From contig NC_088308.1 in the NCBI RefSeq assembly GCF_910592395.1, positions 16,693,501 to 16,757,500 on the forward strand: 64,000 nucleotides of DNA. Direction: 5' to 3'. This document shows, one piece after another, positions 1 to 11,200 of the stretch (positions are counted from its first letter, which is position 1; each line of letters starts with the position of its first letter). The notes under the pieces are model-generated. The model was not told where the DNA came from. It worked only from the letters and a program-made list of their open reading frames with translations, and searched no databases. The DNA is from Lineus longissimus. Its lineage: Eukaryota > Nemertea > Pilidiophora > Heteronemertea > Lineidae. Position numbers and translations under genes: made by a program.

Positions 1-719
1 AACTCACTCGTGAGACGGTTTAGAAATTTATTTTAGAAAAAACTGAAATTCAGGTGAGTGATTTGCTAAGCACTGAAAAAGAAATCCAGGGCGAGGAATA
101 GAGATGGAGATGTCTAGCAGTTTAGGGAGTCTACATTCTATATAGTAGATTCAAGAAAAGCTGGGAAAAAATGGATCTGAAAATCAAGACACCTTTAAAA
201 ATTACCGCTCCCGGGAACATGAAAAATTAACTTTTAAAACTTTTCATAAGGAAGCAATTTCATCCACTCTTTTTTAAAGGGGTACACTGTTCGTAATTAC
301 TTGTGGTCCAATTAAATAGAAATCCTCTAATACACAATGCGGTAGTGCAGTTATTGTGAATACAAATTTGTTTAAACTTTGTATTTATAGTATTTGTATA
401 TCTGTCTACAAAACGGCAATGTTGAAATTTATGTTTAGTACGTATTTTCGCAAATGGACATTTTTAAATTCAATTACAAATTCCAAATATTCATCGAACG
501 GCGTAGGCCTTTAATAAACTCACCGACATACCAGGACACTATTTACTATGTAGAGTAATACTAAAACTGTGCCTGAACATGATGTGAATAGGTGGCGAGA
601 TTGAATGATATTGTTAGCCGACAGCTTCCACTTCACAAAGATGATGACCTGTGTGGCTGATAGCACTTCATGTTGAGCGTTTCGCCATCAGACACCACAA
701 GGACACCATTATGACGTAC
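1..719. other. OGDH intron 2 (partial)
   Basis: AT-rich sequence downstream of the OGDH exon 2 donor. I found no further OGDH exon, no other coding exon and no clear repeat here. The following exon must lie beyond the window. Confidence 0.6.
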
Positions 720-2327
720 CTGATATGACCTTATTATCGCCTGCACAGACAAATGATCAGAAATAGATTTGACGCTGCCCATGTCGGGCGTAACAGACAC
801 AGGCATTTGGGCTGGAACTGGCATTGTCATCGGCAATGGTGATGCCCCCATGGCATAAACAGGCGGACTCTGGTACGCTTGTCCGGGGGCCATTCCATTC
901 GCAGCATTTTTGAAGAAGGTGTCCCAGGACTGAAAATTAAGATAAAATACTTTTCAAATCAAATTTCTGATGTATCTGGAATTCAGTAAATCAGCTGGAT
1001 CGTGCAAAAGTTCATGTAAATACACATGATGTAGAAGAAGAAGGCACAGTCTCGAGTCTGCTCCGCTGACCGTATTATTCTTTAATTGCCACTTGAGACT
1101 ATGATTGATTGAGGCACGCTGTGGGACCGAGATCATGATCTTTTAAAAATCTTTATGTTTTTTACTGCACTGGTGAGTCGTCTGTTGCATGAAGGAACAA
1201 ATACAGTAGAACCGCTCTATTGAGGACACCCTCGGGACTGACAAGTGCTGTCCTTAATAGAGAGGTGTCCTGATTAGAGAGGTTAAATTGAATGAAAACA
1301 GCCAATTTGGGACCAGAACTAGTGTCCTTAATAGAGAGGTTGTCCTTAGTAGAGGTGTCCGCTAAGGGAGGTTCCATAATGTAATGTCAACATAATCTTT
1401 TTTGTAGAAAGGACTAAGTTGAAAAATGCCAACCCCCACAGCCACGGCAATTTCACCTATACAGGACGTTTCCAACGATCAAACTGATCAGCCGTAATAG
1501 AACGCAGCAAAATGTTGCGAATCATCATGATGCATGACAATCTAGTCCAATATCCCCATGGATCAATAACATACACGCTAAGATTAGAAACGATAGCAAA
1601 CATCATCTATTGTGAAATGGACAAGGCATCAGAATGCTATAATAATATCGATGAATACCAATCAACCGCAGGATATCAGCCGATTGTGATCAATCAAATT
1701 TTCATGCTCATAAATTGGGACTGAGGTTCTTTCAGTGGCTGTCAATTGTAGCATACACAGGGGAACTTCACTCGCTTGAAAATGACTTTTTGGCTTCACA
1801 TCAAGTGGAAGCAGAAAAGACTGAAGACTGGAGGCGTTTTTTCCAATATTTTTCCATCATCTCTGTCACGTCTGTCTGACAATGACAATATTCAGCATGT
1901 TTATCCTCCTTGAGAACGATTTACCTAAAAGGACAATTTGTTCTTCCACATGAAATTTGAACCACCTTAGGATGATTAGTCCCAAAAACAATTCGTGCTG
2001 AGGGACACTTTGTTATCAAGGACTATCCATCTCAGAGGACAATTCTAATTCAGGATTACATTCGGTCTCCAATTTCATGGATTACCTTAGTTATACCATA
2101 CCCACCTTGTGCACACTCTTTGGATCCTCCAACCATGAATTGTACATTTCTTCCATGTATGTTGATGAACTGCCATTAAGGAAAGGCTCAGCTGTGACAG
2201 GGGATCCATAGTTCCTTTGTGGTTTATATCCCCCACTTGCACTTGCAACAACTGACCGATCCAGTAAAGTTCGTAATGTACAGGCAAGAGGCCCTGAAGT
2301 CCTAAAAAACGTCTTTACTCGAAACAT
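720..2327 (-). CDS. OGDH: 2-oxoglutarate dehydrogenase E1 (OGDH), first two coding exons, partial
   Basis: Thiamine-diphosphate E1 subunit of the mitochondrial 2-oxoglutarate dehydrogenase complex (TCA cycle). Coding exon 1 is 2327 down to 2106 (74 codons, donor GTGGG at 2105). It starts with a basic, hydroxylated, acid-free mitochondrial transit peptide (MFRVKTFFRTSGPL...) and then has AEPFLNGSSSTYMEEMYNSW and LEDPKSVHK, the typical OGDH N-terminal motif that binds the complex core. Exon 2 is 929 down to 720 (70 codons, acceptor TTTTCAG, donor GTACGT), with SWDTFFKNAANG, APGQAYQSPP and DHLSVQAIIRSYQ, again colinear with animal OGDH. Both exons are phase 0. The next exon, expected to begin with a (I/V)RGH-like motif, is not found in 1-719, so the gene continues off the left edge. 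The catalytic domains are not in the window. Identity rests on motif recognition; OGDHL-like paralogy cannot be excluded. Confidence 0.88.
1195..1378. repeat. Dispersed repeat built on a TCCTTAATAGAGAGGT-like motif
   Basis: Inside OGDH intron 1. The motif TGTCC(T)TAATAGAGAGG(T) or close variants recur at about 1251, 1268, 1322 and 1344, and the block opens with the reverse-complement form (CTCTATTGAGGACACC). Internal direct and inverted copies suggest a short interspersed or foldback repeat rather than coding sequence. The ORF across it on the minus strand has no recognisable protein features. Confidence 0.55.
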
Positions 2328-2659
2328 TATCTAAACGTCCGTAAATTGAATAAATGTCTTATTAAATATCTTAGAGACGGATTAGGCCTGGGAGCCACAC
2401 TTGCAGCTTTTCAGGCCACTTTCTAGAACAGCTGTTCTGCAACAATCGAACTCTTCCAAAACAAATGCATTAAAGTGTCACCGCACTTTAACTTTGGTCT
2501 GGTACTACAGAAGGTAGCAGCAACTTGATCTGGAATGACAAAAAGAAAGAAATCCCTTACATTTTTTAAATATCATTTCACAGCCAAGGCCATATATTAA
2601 TATTGTTCTTTTGATATCAATAAATACGTGCAAAATAGTCCAACGATGTGGTTCTCAAT

Positions 2660-3390
2660 TTTGAGATTTTTCATTTGAGGTAAGGTAGGTTAATAAAATT
2701 CACGGACAGAGAAACTCTTGAAATTATAGTTTTGTGACAGTCCAAGATGTTGAGAAATCTTGAAAATCGCTCTCAAATTCATAATTTCTGATACTTTTAA
2801 ATGAAACCTACCTCAAATGAATCTTTCTAGCTTAGTCCCAGCGTTCTATTCTATTCCAAAGTTTGTATTAACCACAACCACTCCAAAATAAGGTCAAATG
2901 TTACAGCATAGCCATAGGACATTTTTGCTACACAAAATTTGTACAGGCTTTGAGAGCCAGAGCCAAATGATGTATTAGTGAGATTTGCATTGTTGATGAC
3001 GTTGCATCATTCATGACACAACTTGTCTGCCAGTGCATTTCATTGCATTGAATATCACAGGAAACGTATCTTGCTGCAAAGTCAACATTTCTTGTGGTTG
3101 TAGTCAGAGCAAAGTTTTGAATGGATTAAAACGGTGGGACAAGCTCGGAAGATTTATTTGAGGTAGGTTTTATTGATATAAATACGCAATTGTTACTTTA
3201 TAGATTCATTCACTTGATTGGGAACAACGTAGTGTCGGCCGTCGTTACGCCACGATGCATTGCAGCTCTGACGGTTTTACATCACTGTGAAGTGACGTGA
3301 CGCAATGTCTTCATAAACGTTATTCCCAATCAAGTGCATGAATCTATAGAGAGCTATTTTCAAGATTTCTCAACATCTTGGACAACACTA
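2660..3390. repeat. Nested inverted repeat (foldback)
   Basis: The segment at about 2732-2830 recurs in inverted orientation, split into two parts: the TTTGAGGTAGGTTT end near 3160-3175 and the TTTCAAGATTTCTCAACATC end at 3360-3379. The gap between the two parts holds a separate short TIR element (3199-3348). This reads as a foldback whose right arm was interrupted by a later insertion. A third partial TTTGAGGTA copy lies near 2675. Confidence 0.6.
3199..3348. mobile_element. 150-bp MITE with ~32-bp terminal inverted repeats
   Basis: Begins TATAGATTCATTCACTTGAT and ends with the inverse (ATCAAGTGCATGAATCTATA). The inverted termini run about 32 bp with two mismatches. There is no coding capacity. 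It sits inside one arm of the 2660-3390 foldback, which dates its insertion after the foldback formed. Confidence 0.7.
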
Positions 3391-5553
3391 CAGAGAAATA
3401 TGAAAAAATTCTCGCCATCAAGAAGCACACCATCGGCAAATCCCAAGGCGAAGCATAAATAAGACGGAATGTTTGGTCCAAAATATTCCAGGACGTCCTG
3501 TGGACGTCTAACCTTGACAGCATTGTCATTGACCTTGACTCTGCTGACAATGATGATGAAAAGTGCCACAAGTGGACAAGCCGACAGTTCGACAACGTTT
3601 GATTCGGCACGGACAACCTCTGGAACGAAGGGTCAGGGTAGCTTATGGCATTGTCTGAAATAAATCTGTCTCTGCTTTGGTCTTCCGACCTGTTCTTACT
3701 CGGAGTCTGAGTGTGCGCAGCCCCCATTTTTTTGTGTTGTTTTTTGATTGCGCTCTTGTTTGTTGGTCTTCGAACTCGAATCTGTCAATATTGACAAGTC
3801 ACCATCCAATCCATGACTTTGACATAATGATAACATCTGCACAGCCTGTTTTCAAAGATGAACAAACTTGATGACCTAGCAAAACACTGAAGACAAGAAA
3901 ATTAATATGAATATGATATTTCAAAACAGAGTGTAAATTTCACCTTCCAGGTCTCAACCTCGGCCCATTGCAGAATTGTCGCAACAGAGCAACAGCGAGT
4001 CTTCAACGACAGCCAAACCATTCAAAATGTTGACCTGTAATTATGACCTTTGACAACAAAAGGTATATCTTAAACATTGGAAAACATTCGTGACTGTTGA
4101 CACTTTAATCAGCCGAAGAACAACTTTTACGAACTGGAACGAACATCACTGTTGACGAGAATGTTGGGAGAAATGGCCGTCGAGAATTTCTGAAGCGTCA
4201 ACCACCTCCTACAGTATCGAATAACACTGCATCTGCAGCAGTGAGCAACAACATATGTTTATCGTTAGATTGAAAATACTATTCGTCTTCAAACACATCA
4301 ATCCCAATCTCATGTAACGCCGAATAAGTCACTTACAAAGATAATAATTCCAGTGTTCGAAGTTCACCAGCTTGGAAGTTCGTTGATGTCCACCTCTGAC
4401 GTCATCCTTTTCCCTTCCACGGAAGAAAGGGGATTCCCGATTCGTGAACTGCGGAAAATCTCGACTCGATCAACCAATCGGAGCCGATTTTAGAAACACG
4501 CACTTGCCCACCTTTTCTGTTACACTCTGTTCACACTCTGTTTTGACCCAATAATCATTAGAGAGGTTGAGCACTCCGACTTGAACGTTGATAATGACGG
4601 CTGGCTTATCTTGGCTCATCCGGGTTTTTACCAATTCTTAATCATAATGATCCATGAGTCAGGATGCGACAGGTTCTGACGAAAACAAATTTAAGTAAAA
4701 TGTCCCCCGATGAAAGGTCATGACCACCAGCTCAGAGAATTTTAAGCGCATCTATAGGGGCCTATCTACTTTGTTCCCCGGACATTCCATCCTGGGACAT
4801 TTCAAACTTCTACACTCGGATGGTTGAGGCATTGATTGTTGAGTTGAGGCATTAATCAGCAATCATCTTCTCCAGGTTAATTTCTATTTTTGTCCATCCC
4901 GCTTCCAAGTGAAGTTGACACTTTCAGATCTATCTTGACCCTTAGAGCAGGTCCACTCCGTCGATCCGGACTCCGTTACACCAACTGTAGGCCTATGAGG
5001 GGAGGTCCGTTGCCAGAGGAAGGACTGACGACCAGGATGACAAAATGGACTGCATCAGAGTCTATCTTAGGCCTATACTGGCGTGGAGTAGGCCTACCTA
5101 TATAGAATGGGATTACACTTTTCGACACCTTTCCTTAGCCACGACATTACACGACTAGATATCAAAGAGCAAAAGATGATCTGGATCTGGATTGTTGATC
5201 TGCAATGTCCCTTGTGGGATATGACTGCAATGTGATGTCTGCCGGCCATTTGGTTATAAAAAGGAACCTTCAAATGATGATTTCCCTAGGCGCGGGAAGT
5301 ATGAATGGCGTCTTCCGCGCCCAAGCAAGTTTCTAACCACTGAACACCTTTTGAGACCCCCAGAAAAAAATCAGAGAGAAAAAAATTAGAGATAGCTCAA
5401 TAAAGTGTTTTGCTCTTGATGGAATCAGCAGAGAAAATGTTCCTATATGCCCCCTAGCTGTATTTTATTTTTCCGGTTGAAAAGTGACCAAAATGACTAC
5501 CTTTTCAGCACCCCGACGAAGTCGGAATCACTTTACAACATTCCCTGATTCTT

Positions 5554-5774
5554 ACACCAGCCTGAAGTTGGCTTCTTATTCCTTATTCCTTATTCCCCAT
5601 TCTCAAGTAATTACTTATTCCTTGTTCCTATAGTGAGCGCTAAGTCAGTAATTCATTAGTGAGGGCTAAATACAGTTATTATTGGCAATAAAGGCCCATG
5701 CTAACCCCAACCATAACCGTCCGAGGATCGGGAATAAATAGAATAAGAAATAAGGAACCAACTTCAGCCAGGTG
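5554..5774. mobile_element. ~220-bp hAT-like MITE
   Basis: Left end CACCAGCCTGAAGTTGG and right end the inverse of CACCTGGCTGAAGTTGG. Both ends continue inward into TTATTCC-rich arms, giving about 42 bp of imperfect TIR. ATTCTTA (GATTCTTA or ATTCTTAC, depending on where the ends are set) lies directly outside both termini (from 5547 and from 5774), consistent with the 8-bp target duplication of hAT elements. No ORF of note. Confidence 0.7.
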
Positions 5775-8046
5775 ATTCTTACGCGTTGAATGAGTCAGTT
5801 CCTTCATCACCCTGAAGATGGCGTTCGTGTTGTTTTAACATTGAAGCATTTATGCAGCGGTCAACGTAAACCCTGCAACCCCTGGTCAGGCATTCAACTT
5901 TTTATCAAAACTTCAGAGATTTTAATGTGCTCAGGGATCGACATTTTTCCATGCAAGGTGGTGCATTCGTTCACCAGGATTTCACCACTCTATAGGTCGG
6001 TTGCACTGGTCAGACTTCGATTGTTTTTCACCATATGAAAAAAGTGGAAAAATTAAACAGGCTGAGGATCACAACAGTCACCTGACCTGGTCCCAACTAT
6101 AAATTTGTGGTAAAATCACTCTTGGAATATTTGGCAAGGGCAAAAAATGGAAAACTCATGCAAAAGATATAAAATTGTTTCCATCTAAAACTTTTGGCAA
6201 TGTTTACAAGCACATTTATTTCTGTCTTTGTTCAAACTATTTCTTGCCTTTTTGTTTACTGAATAACCCCAATTTTTTACGACACTTTTGGGACAAGTCG
6301 TTCCAATCAAACATTATCTCCATCCCAGGAGAACCTAACAAGTTTGGCAACGTGGCCAAAACGATCCGGATTCCATACAGTCCCATCATATCAGACGTCG
6401 ATTCAAAAAAATACGTTGCTCAGTCATCGTCGCTCAATCGACGTCGATATAGCGTCGATCCCTGACCATGGGGGTGCAGGGTTTACATTGACCGCTGCTT
6501 TAGAGAACCAATAAGCTACGACATGACGTAGATCTACGTCGGATGGAGTTGAAAGTGGCCCTGTACCACTTTGCTTCCAAGGGTGGTGGGTTTCTTCTCT
6601 GCGTCATAAAACGGCATCTATCTAAAAGATACTGGCCGGGAAGGTGACACTGATGAGCTATGGAGAAGGTATTAGCAACGGGCCTAGCCCAAAAAGGAGC
6701 TCAGTCTTTGAATTCGGCACAGCATTTCGGAGTCAAAGTAAAAATGCGCCTATCGAGATAAGTAAATAAGGGGGCATGTTTTCTTCACACAAAACTCCCC
6801 GAAAAAAAGGAGTTGCTCCTTAACAATGAGGTATATACTGTTGACGTAACATATGATGATAACCAGAAATCCTATCAACAAACAAGCGTATCAACAACAT
6901 TGTTGACATTTATATCAAGAGGATACACAGTCAGAAATGTTCAAATTCGAGTTCAATCATCAAATTTTTGATCAAACGGAGGAGGCGCCTTTAAGATGCC
7001 CTTTGGTGTTGTCACAGATTATTACTATAATACTTCTAAATGTACTAAAAGGTGCCCTGTGCCACTAATGATTTCATCCACTCATGCGGTATTCACTCAG
7101 CTTGATTGCGTTCAATATGATATCATGAGATAAGCTCGAGATTTTTTAAATTCATGCAGCACTAGTCCGCCAGCAGATGGCGTCACAAGGTTACCATAGA
7201 GACCCTGCACGCTTTCGATACGCTATTCATTCCCCAGAAGCCATGAAAGAAACCTTCGCATGGATATTCAATCTCGATATATCATGCACATGAAATATAT
7301 GTATTCAAACGTATAGTTTTATAACTATAAATTTTTCTATTCGATATCTAGTGATTGAAAAGAGTCATTCAAGCGCTGCGACAACGCGCGGTGAATTTGG
7401 GACGCGACGTTCAGAGAAAGTTGACATGTTCGGATCATGTGACTTCGTGATCGGCAATCGCTCGGAATGTCCGAATAAATACATCGGAATACCTTGAAGC
7501 GAATCCAAACGACGATACGATATACCAATGAGGCGTGATAAGCGAACGATTCACATTTTCAATCATCGCCGTAGTGTTCATGAGTGTTCAATTCCGTGTT
7601 AAGGACATATCGTTTTAGTTCCAGTTTTATTGAGAGAGACGGATCGATTTCTCAGACTAGGATTGTTTTTGAATGTGCCTTCTTCCTGGGGACATTGGCC
7701 TTACTGTCAAGTTGTATAAACGTGTAATATGCTTTTGTGTGGTTATATCATGATTTGATGTAGCGATGGGTAATTGCAACACTCGCCTTATACATTTTTG
7801 GTAATCGTTAAATTGGATATAGTATGATATTCCCGCCTAATTGATGCTCTACTGTATGATGACATCTTTATACTTTCGGTTGAACATCGCTACACAGTTC
7901 TTCCGGCGACACTGAAAACCAGAACGAACACTGTCCGTATTTTTAGTCAATTTTCTTTAAATATCGTAAGCGACGAATGTGACTTGACTTTATGATCATG
8001 ATCACAACCCCAGCGGTATGTCCTGGGGTTAGTTAGAGTCTTTGGA

Positions 8047-8297
8047 ATGTACCATACTCGCGAAGAGACACGACGAAATGGCATCCAGCTCTGGTCTTCG
8101 TGGATTTGTTCGACATGGATAATCTTCTGCGCCATCCTTGTGACATTGGACGTGTCGTGGGCTTGTACCCCTTGTCACAGTAGCTGCTCCTGCACGAGGA
8201 GGACAGACCAGACATGCACTGTGGACTGCTCCTCTCGGGACCTATCAATCCCGCCCGCAAGCAACCAACTCCCGAATTCAAGCACAATTTCGGAGCT
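8047..8297 (+). CDS. PKD1: PKD1 exon 1: signal peptide and LRRNT
   Basis: Codes residues 1-84. A basic N-terminus is followed by a hydrophobic stretch (about residues 20-37, WICSTWIIFCAILVTL), then a Cys-rich LRR N-cap (CTPCHSSCSC...C...C) and the first LRR start (LSIPPASNQLPNSSTISEL). The exon ends two bases into a Leu codon at a strong GTAAGT donor. The presequence before the hydrophobic core is rather long for a signal peptide, so Met usage should be treated as likely, not proven. Confidence 0.85.
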
Positions 8298-11200
8298 GTA
8301 AGTCTTATTTTCTAGTCAGATGTTGTCACATTTTAGCTCTACGATTTCAGCCAAACTTAAATTTGCCAATCCGTAGTCTGCGATATGGGGTATCACAGAT
8401 GCACTTCCTGCATGCATAAGTTCAGTGTCTTGACATCGATTTTGTTCAACTCGGTGGCTGCATGGAGGGGGATGATGATTCGTGCTCTTGGTTATCATTC
8501 TAAGACCCTCGCCACGTGCCATCCATGCAAATGATGGCAAAAATTGTTACTTCCTGTTTGACGTCCAAATCATGGATGATAACAGCCGAAAGAAAATGGC
8601 GGGCGAGGACTGCAATACGAACAACGTGCACGCTGTCACACTTCAATGGAAAATGTTCTGTCCAGTCTCGAATTCGGCGACATCCCTGTAGGCTTACATG
8701 TAATCATCATAGTTAGTTTATGTATTTATCGACGACGAAAATTTTTCAAACTGACAAATCGTGTACATGTATTCTATAAGGTTTGTCGAGGAAGCATATA
8801 GGAATCATGCATTCGCTTGAAAATTGCTTCCTGCATTTATACATAGATGCATGGGTAAGTGTGATATAGCCTATGCACGACACAGACAGAAAAGATGCAA
8901 TCATGTAAAAGGCGACGAACAAGATAAATACATGTAGCAACGGAAATGTCCAAAATAAATTTTTCACGGGTACGTATAATTACGTACTTTATACGGTTTT
9001 TAGCTAGTTCCGACGAATATATACCTTCTATTTTTTCAAAAAACCAACTTGGTATTATAATTATGTATCCTAATATTACATGCACCAAGCATTGATTTAT
9101 CTATGCTTGCATGCACATGTACTCGCCTTTCCCCATCAAAATAAAAAATCTTGAGTGATTTTCTACTTGAATACCTTCTTCGGCCATATTTCTTTGTCCA
9201 ACATGTCCACGCCAGATGAAAAATTTGCCATAATTGAGAGGGCCATCAGCTCACTTTGACCTAGACCTGATGGATATCAGCAGAATATTTTTCATGATCA
9301 GACTCCATGCGCACGTATCACGTTGATTTTTAAGCAAAACATCACAATTCCGTCATTTTTTAGAAGTGGCTGTATCCGTTTTCGTGGCCAGCCCACTCAC
9401 TTTTCGCGACACTAAGAATTGGAAGTGTCTAACGTTAGACATTATCCAATAGTTATCTTACCAGCGAAATGTATTCTGATATATCACGAAGACTAGTCGT
9501 ATAAACTAATGAACATTAAATGTTTTGCCGTTCCCAGGCCTTTATATAGGAATCCAACCCACAACCTTCCGGCCCAGCAGATACTTTAATCAAAAGGCAA
9601 ATATCAGCTGCGAAGTTCAGCCAGATGTTCGTTAAAAAAATGCAATTTGTAATTAAATTGGAAATTTCGAATCGAGTAGTTTGATATAATACAGGTTCAT
9701 GTTATGAACCAGAAGCTTATTCAAATGAAATCTTCAAAGGCATTGCCAAAAGTGTTGACTTAACTAAGGCACTATAACTATGGCATATGAAAAATTGGGT
9801 AGATGCATAAAGCAGACATAAACCAGTATGTGTTTTCTTTTATTGAGCTCTATCCGTCCTATACAATTCTTTCTAATGATATCTTAACCTAAATAAGGTG
9901 ACTTGGCTTCGCATGGCCAACTTACTTATATAAGTTTTGTTCAATGATAAAGTGTATGCCACCGTATGGTTATCTCATTCTTATAGCTCAGTCAAGCAAT
10001 ATTGGAGGTAGCGTTCCCACTGACATGAACGCAAACTAATCAATCATCTTTTTATCACATAAATAATTTTAGAATGTTTTGCACGGATTAATAATAACTC
10101 CAATGACTTTTTAAGATTTCTCCGTTTCACAGCAGAACGTTTACTTTGTTTAGCTGGGCATTGTGGGCTCTATCGCATGAGACTCATATCAGAAAAACTA
10201 AAAGTTTACACAAACAAGTAATTTAACCATAACCGCTGGAACACCCTTCCCCAAGAACAATTGCAAACATAGAGAATATCATCCTCTCGCATGGACAATC
10301 AGTTTAACTTGGGATGTCTGGGTTTCCATCAAAATCAAAATAGTCATTTTGATAAAATCTCTTTTAGTCAGAGTTTGGAAAAGACGACGCAGTCTTTTTA
10401 TTACTTATATACCGTTTTCGTCCACGAAAAAAAAACACGAAAACCAATGATGTGCTTTTTTTACGTTTGGCTATATCATAATAATCAAATAAAATAAGTT
10501 ACCCGCTCGCATCACACCACAAACCTCTCTTGTCAAGGAGGATGTTGTGCATCAGTCGGCATTGAGTCCATTGTCTGTTGATAACACGATCATTGGTGAA
10601 TAGGAATCCTTGGAAAAAACCTGTTTGAAGACAGGTTGCTGGTCAATTGGCAACATCACCGGTGTGAGTATACATTGATCTCTATACAAAAGGATGAGTT
10701 GCCATCTGACTTTGGGAATCATGCTTCAGATAGTTTTGTTGTCAAACTTCTTTTTAAAGCATTGGTTTTCAAGATTCGTTCTATGGAGTTAAACAGTCTG
10801 ATTTAAGAGGCGTCTGCATGCATTGGTCGCTTCGCATCATAATGACCCTGCATGCCGGCGCTTTTTATCGCAAATCTCGAGATTTTAAATATTGGTGAGA
10901 AAACAACCTAACGGTCTCTATACTAGTTACCATGGTCCTTAAACGGACAATAATTGCGTTTCCTTCATAGATAATGTTATGAATCACTGAAGGAAAAAAA
11001 TCAGAGAAAGTCTTTAGTTCATCACCCTCCTCCCACCCTCCGAAATCGGATCTCGCATTTGGAGATTTTCAAAGGATGAGATTGGTCGGAATGGAGCGAT
11101 ATACATTGCTGTCGGTTGCTGAGTGGGTGCTTTAGAAAGAAATTGATACCTCGCTGTTGGTTTTGGCTATCTCACCAAACGCCGCTCGGGTGAAACTGGC

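Larger units (their letters stand above)
2328..8046. other. Intergenic region between OGDH and PKD1
   Basis: Head-to-head spacer of about 5.7 kb. It holds a nested foldback (2660-3390), a hAT-like MITE (5554-5774), and otherwise AT-rich sequence without convincing exons. Both flanking promoters, and any noncoding first exons, must lie here, but I see no element I could name with confidence. A TATAAAA-like string near 5255 is not followed by a recognisable gene. Confidence 0.5.

Noticed and set aside
3344-3727. 127-codon minus-strand ORF next to the foldback
   Set aside because: Overlaps a repeat arm and shows no protein-like pattern or splice partner.
5250-5270. TATAAAA string as a core promoter
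   Set aside because: No initiator, 5' exon or gene can be tied to it in AT-rich DNA.
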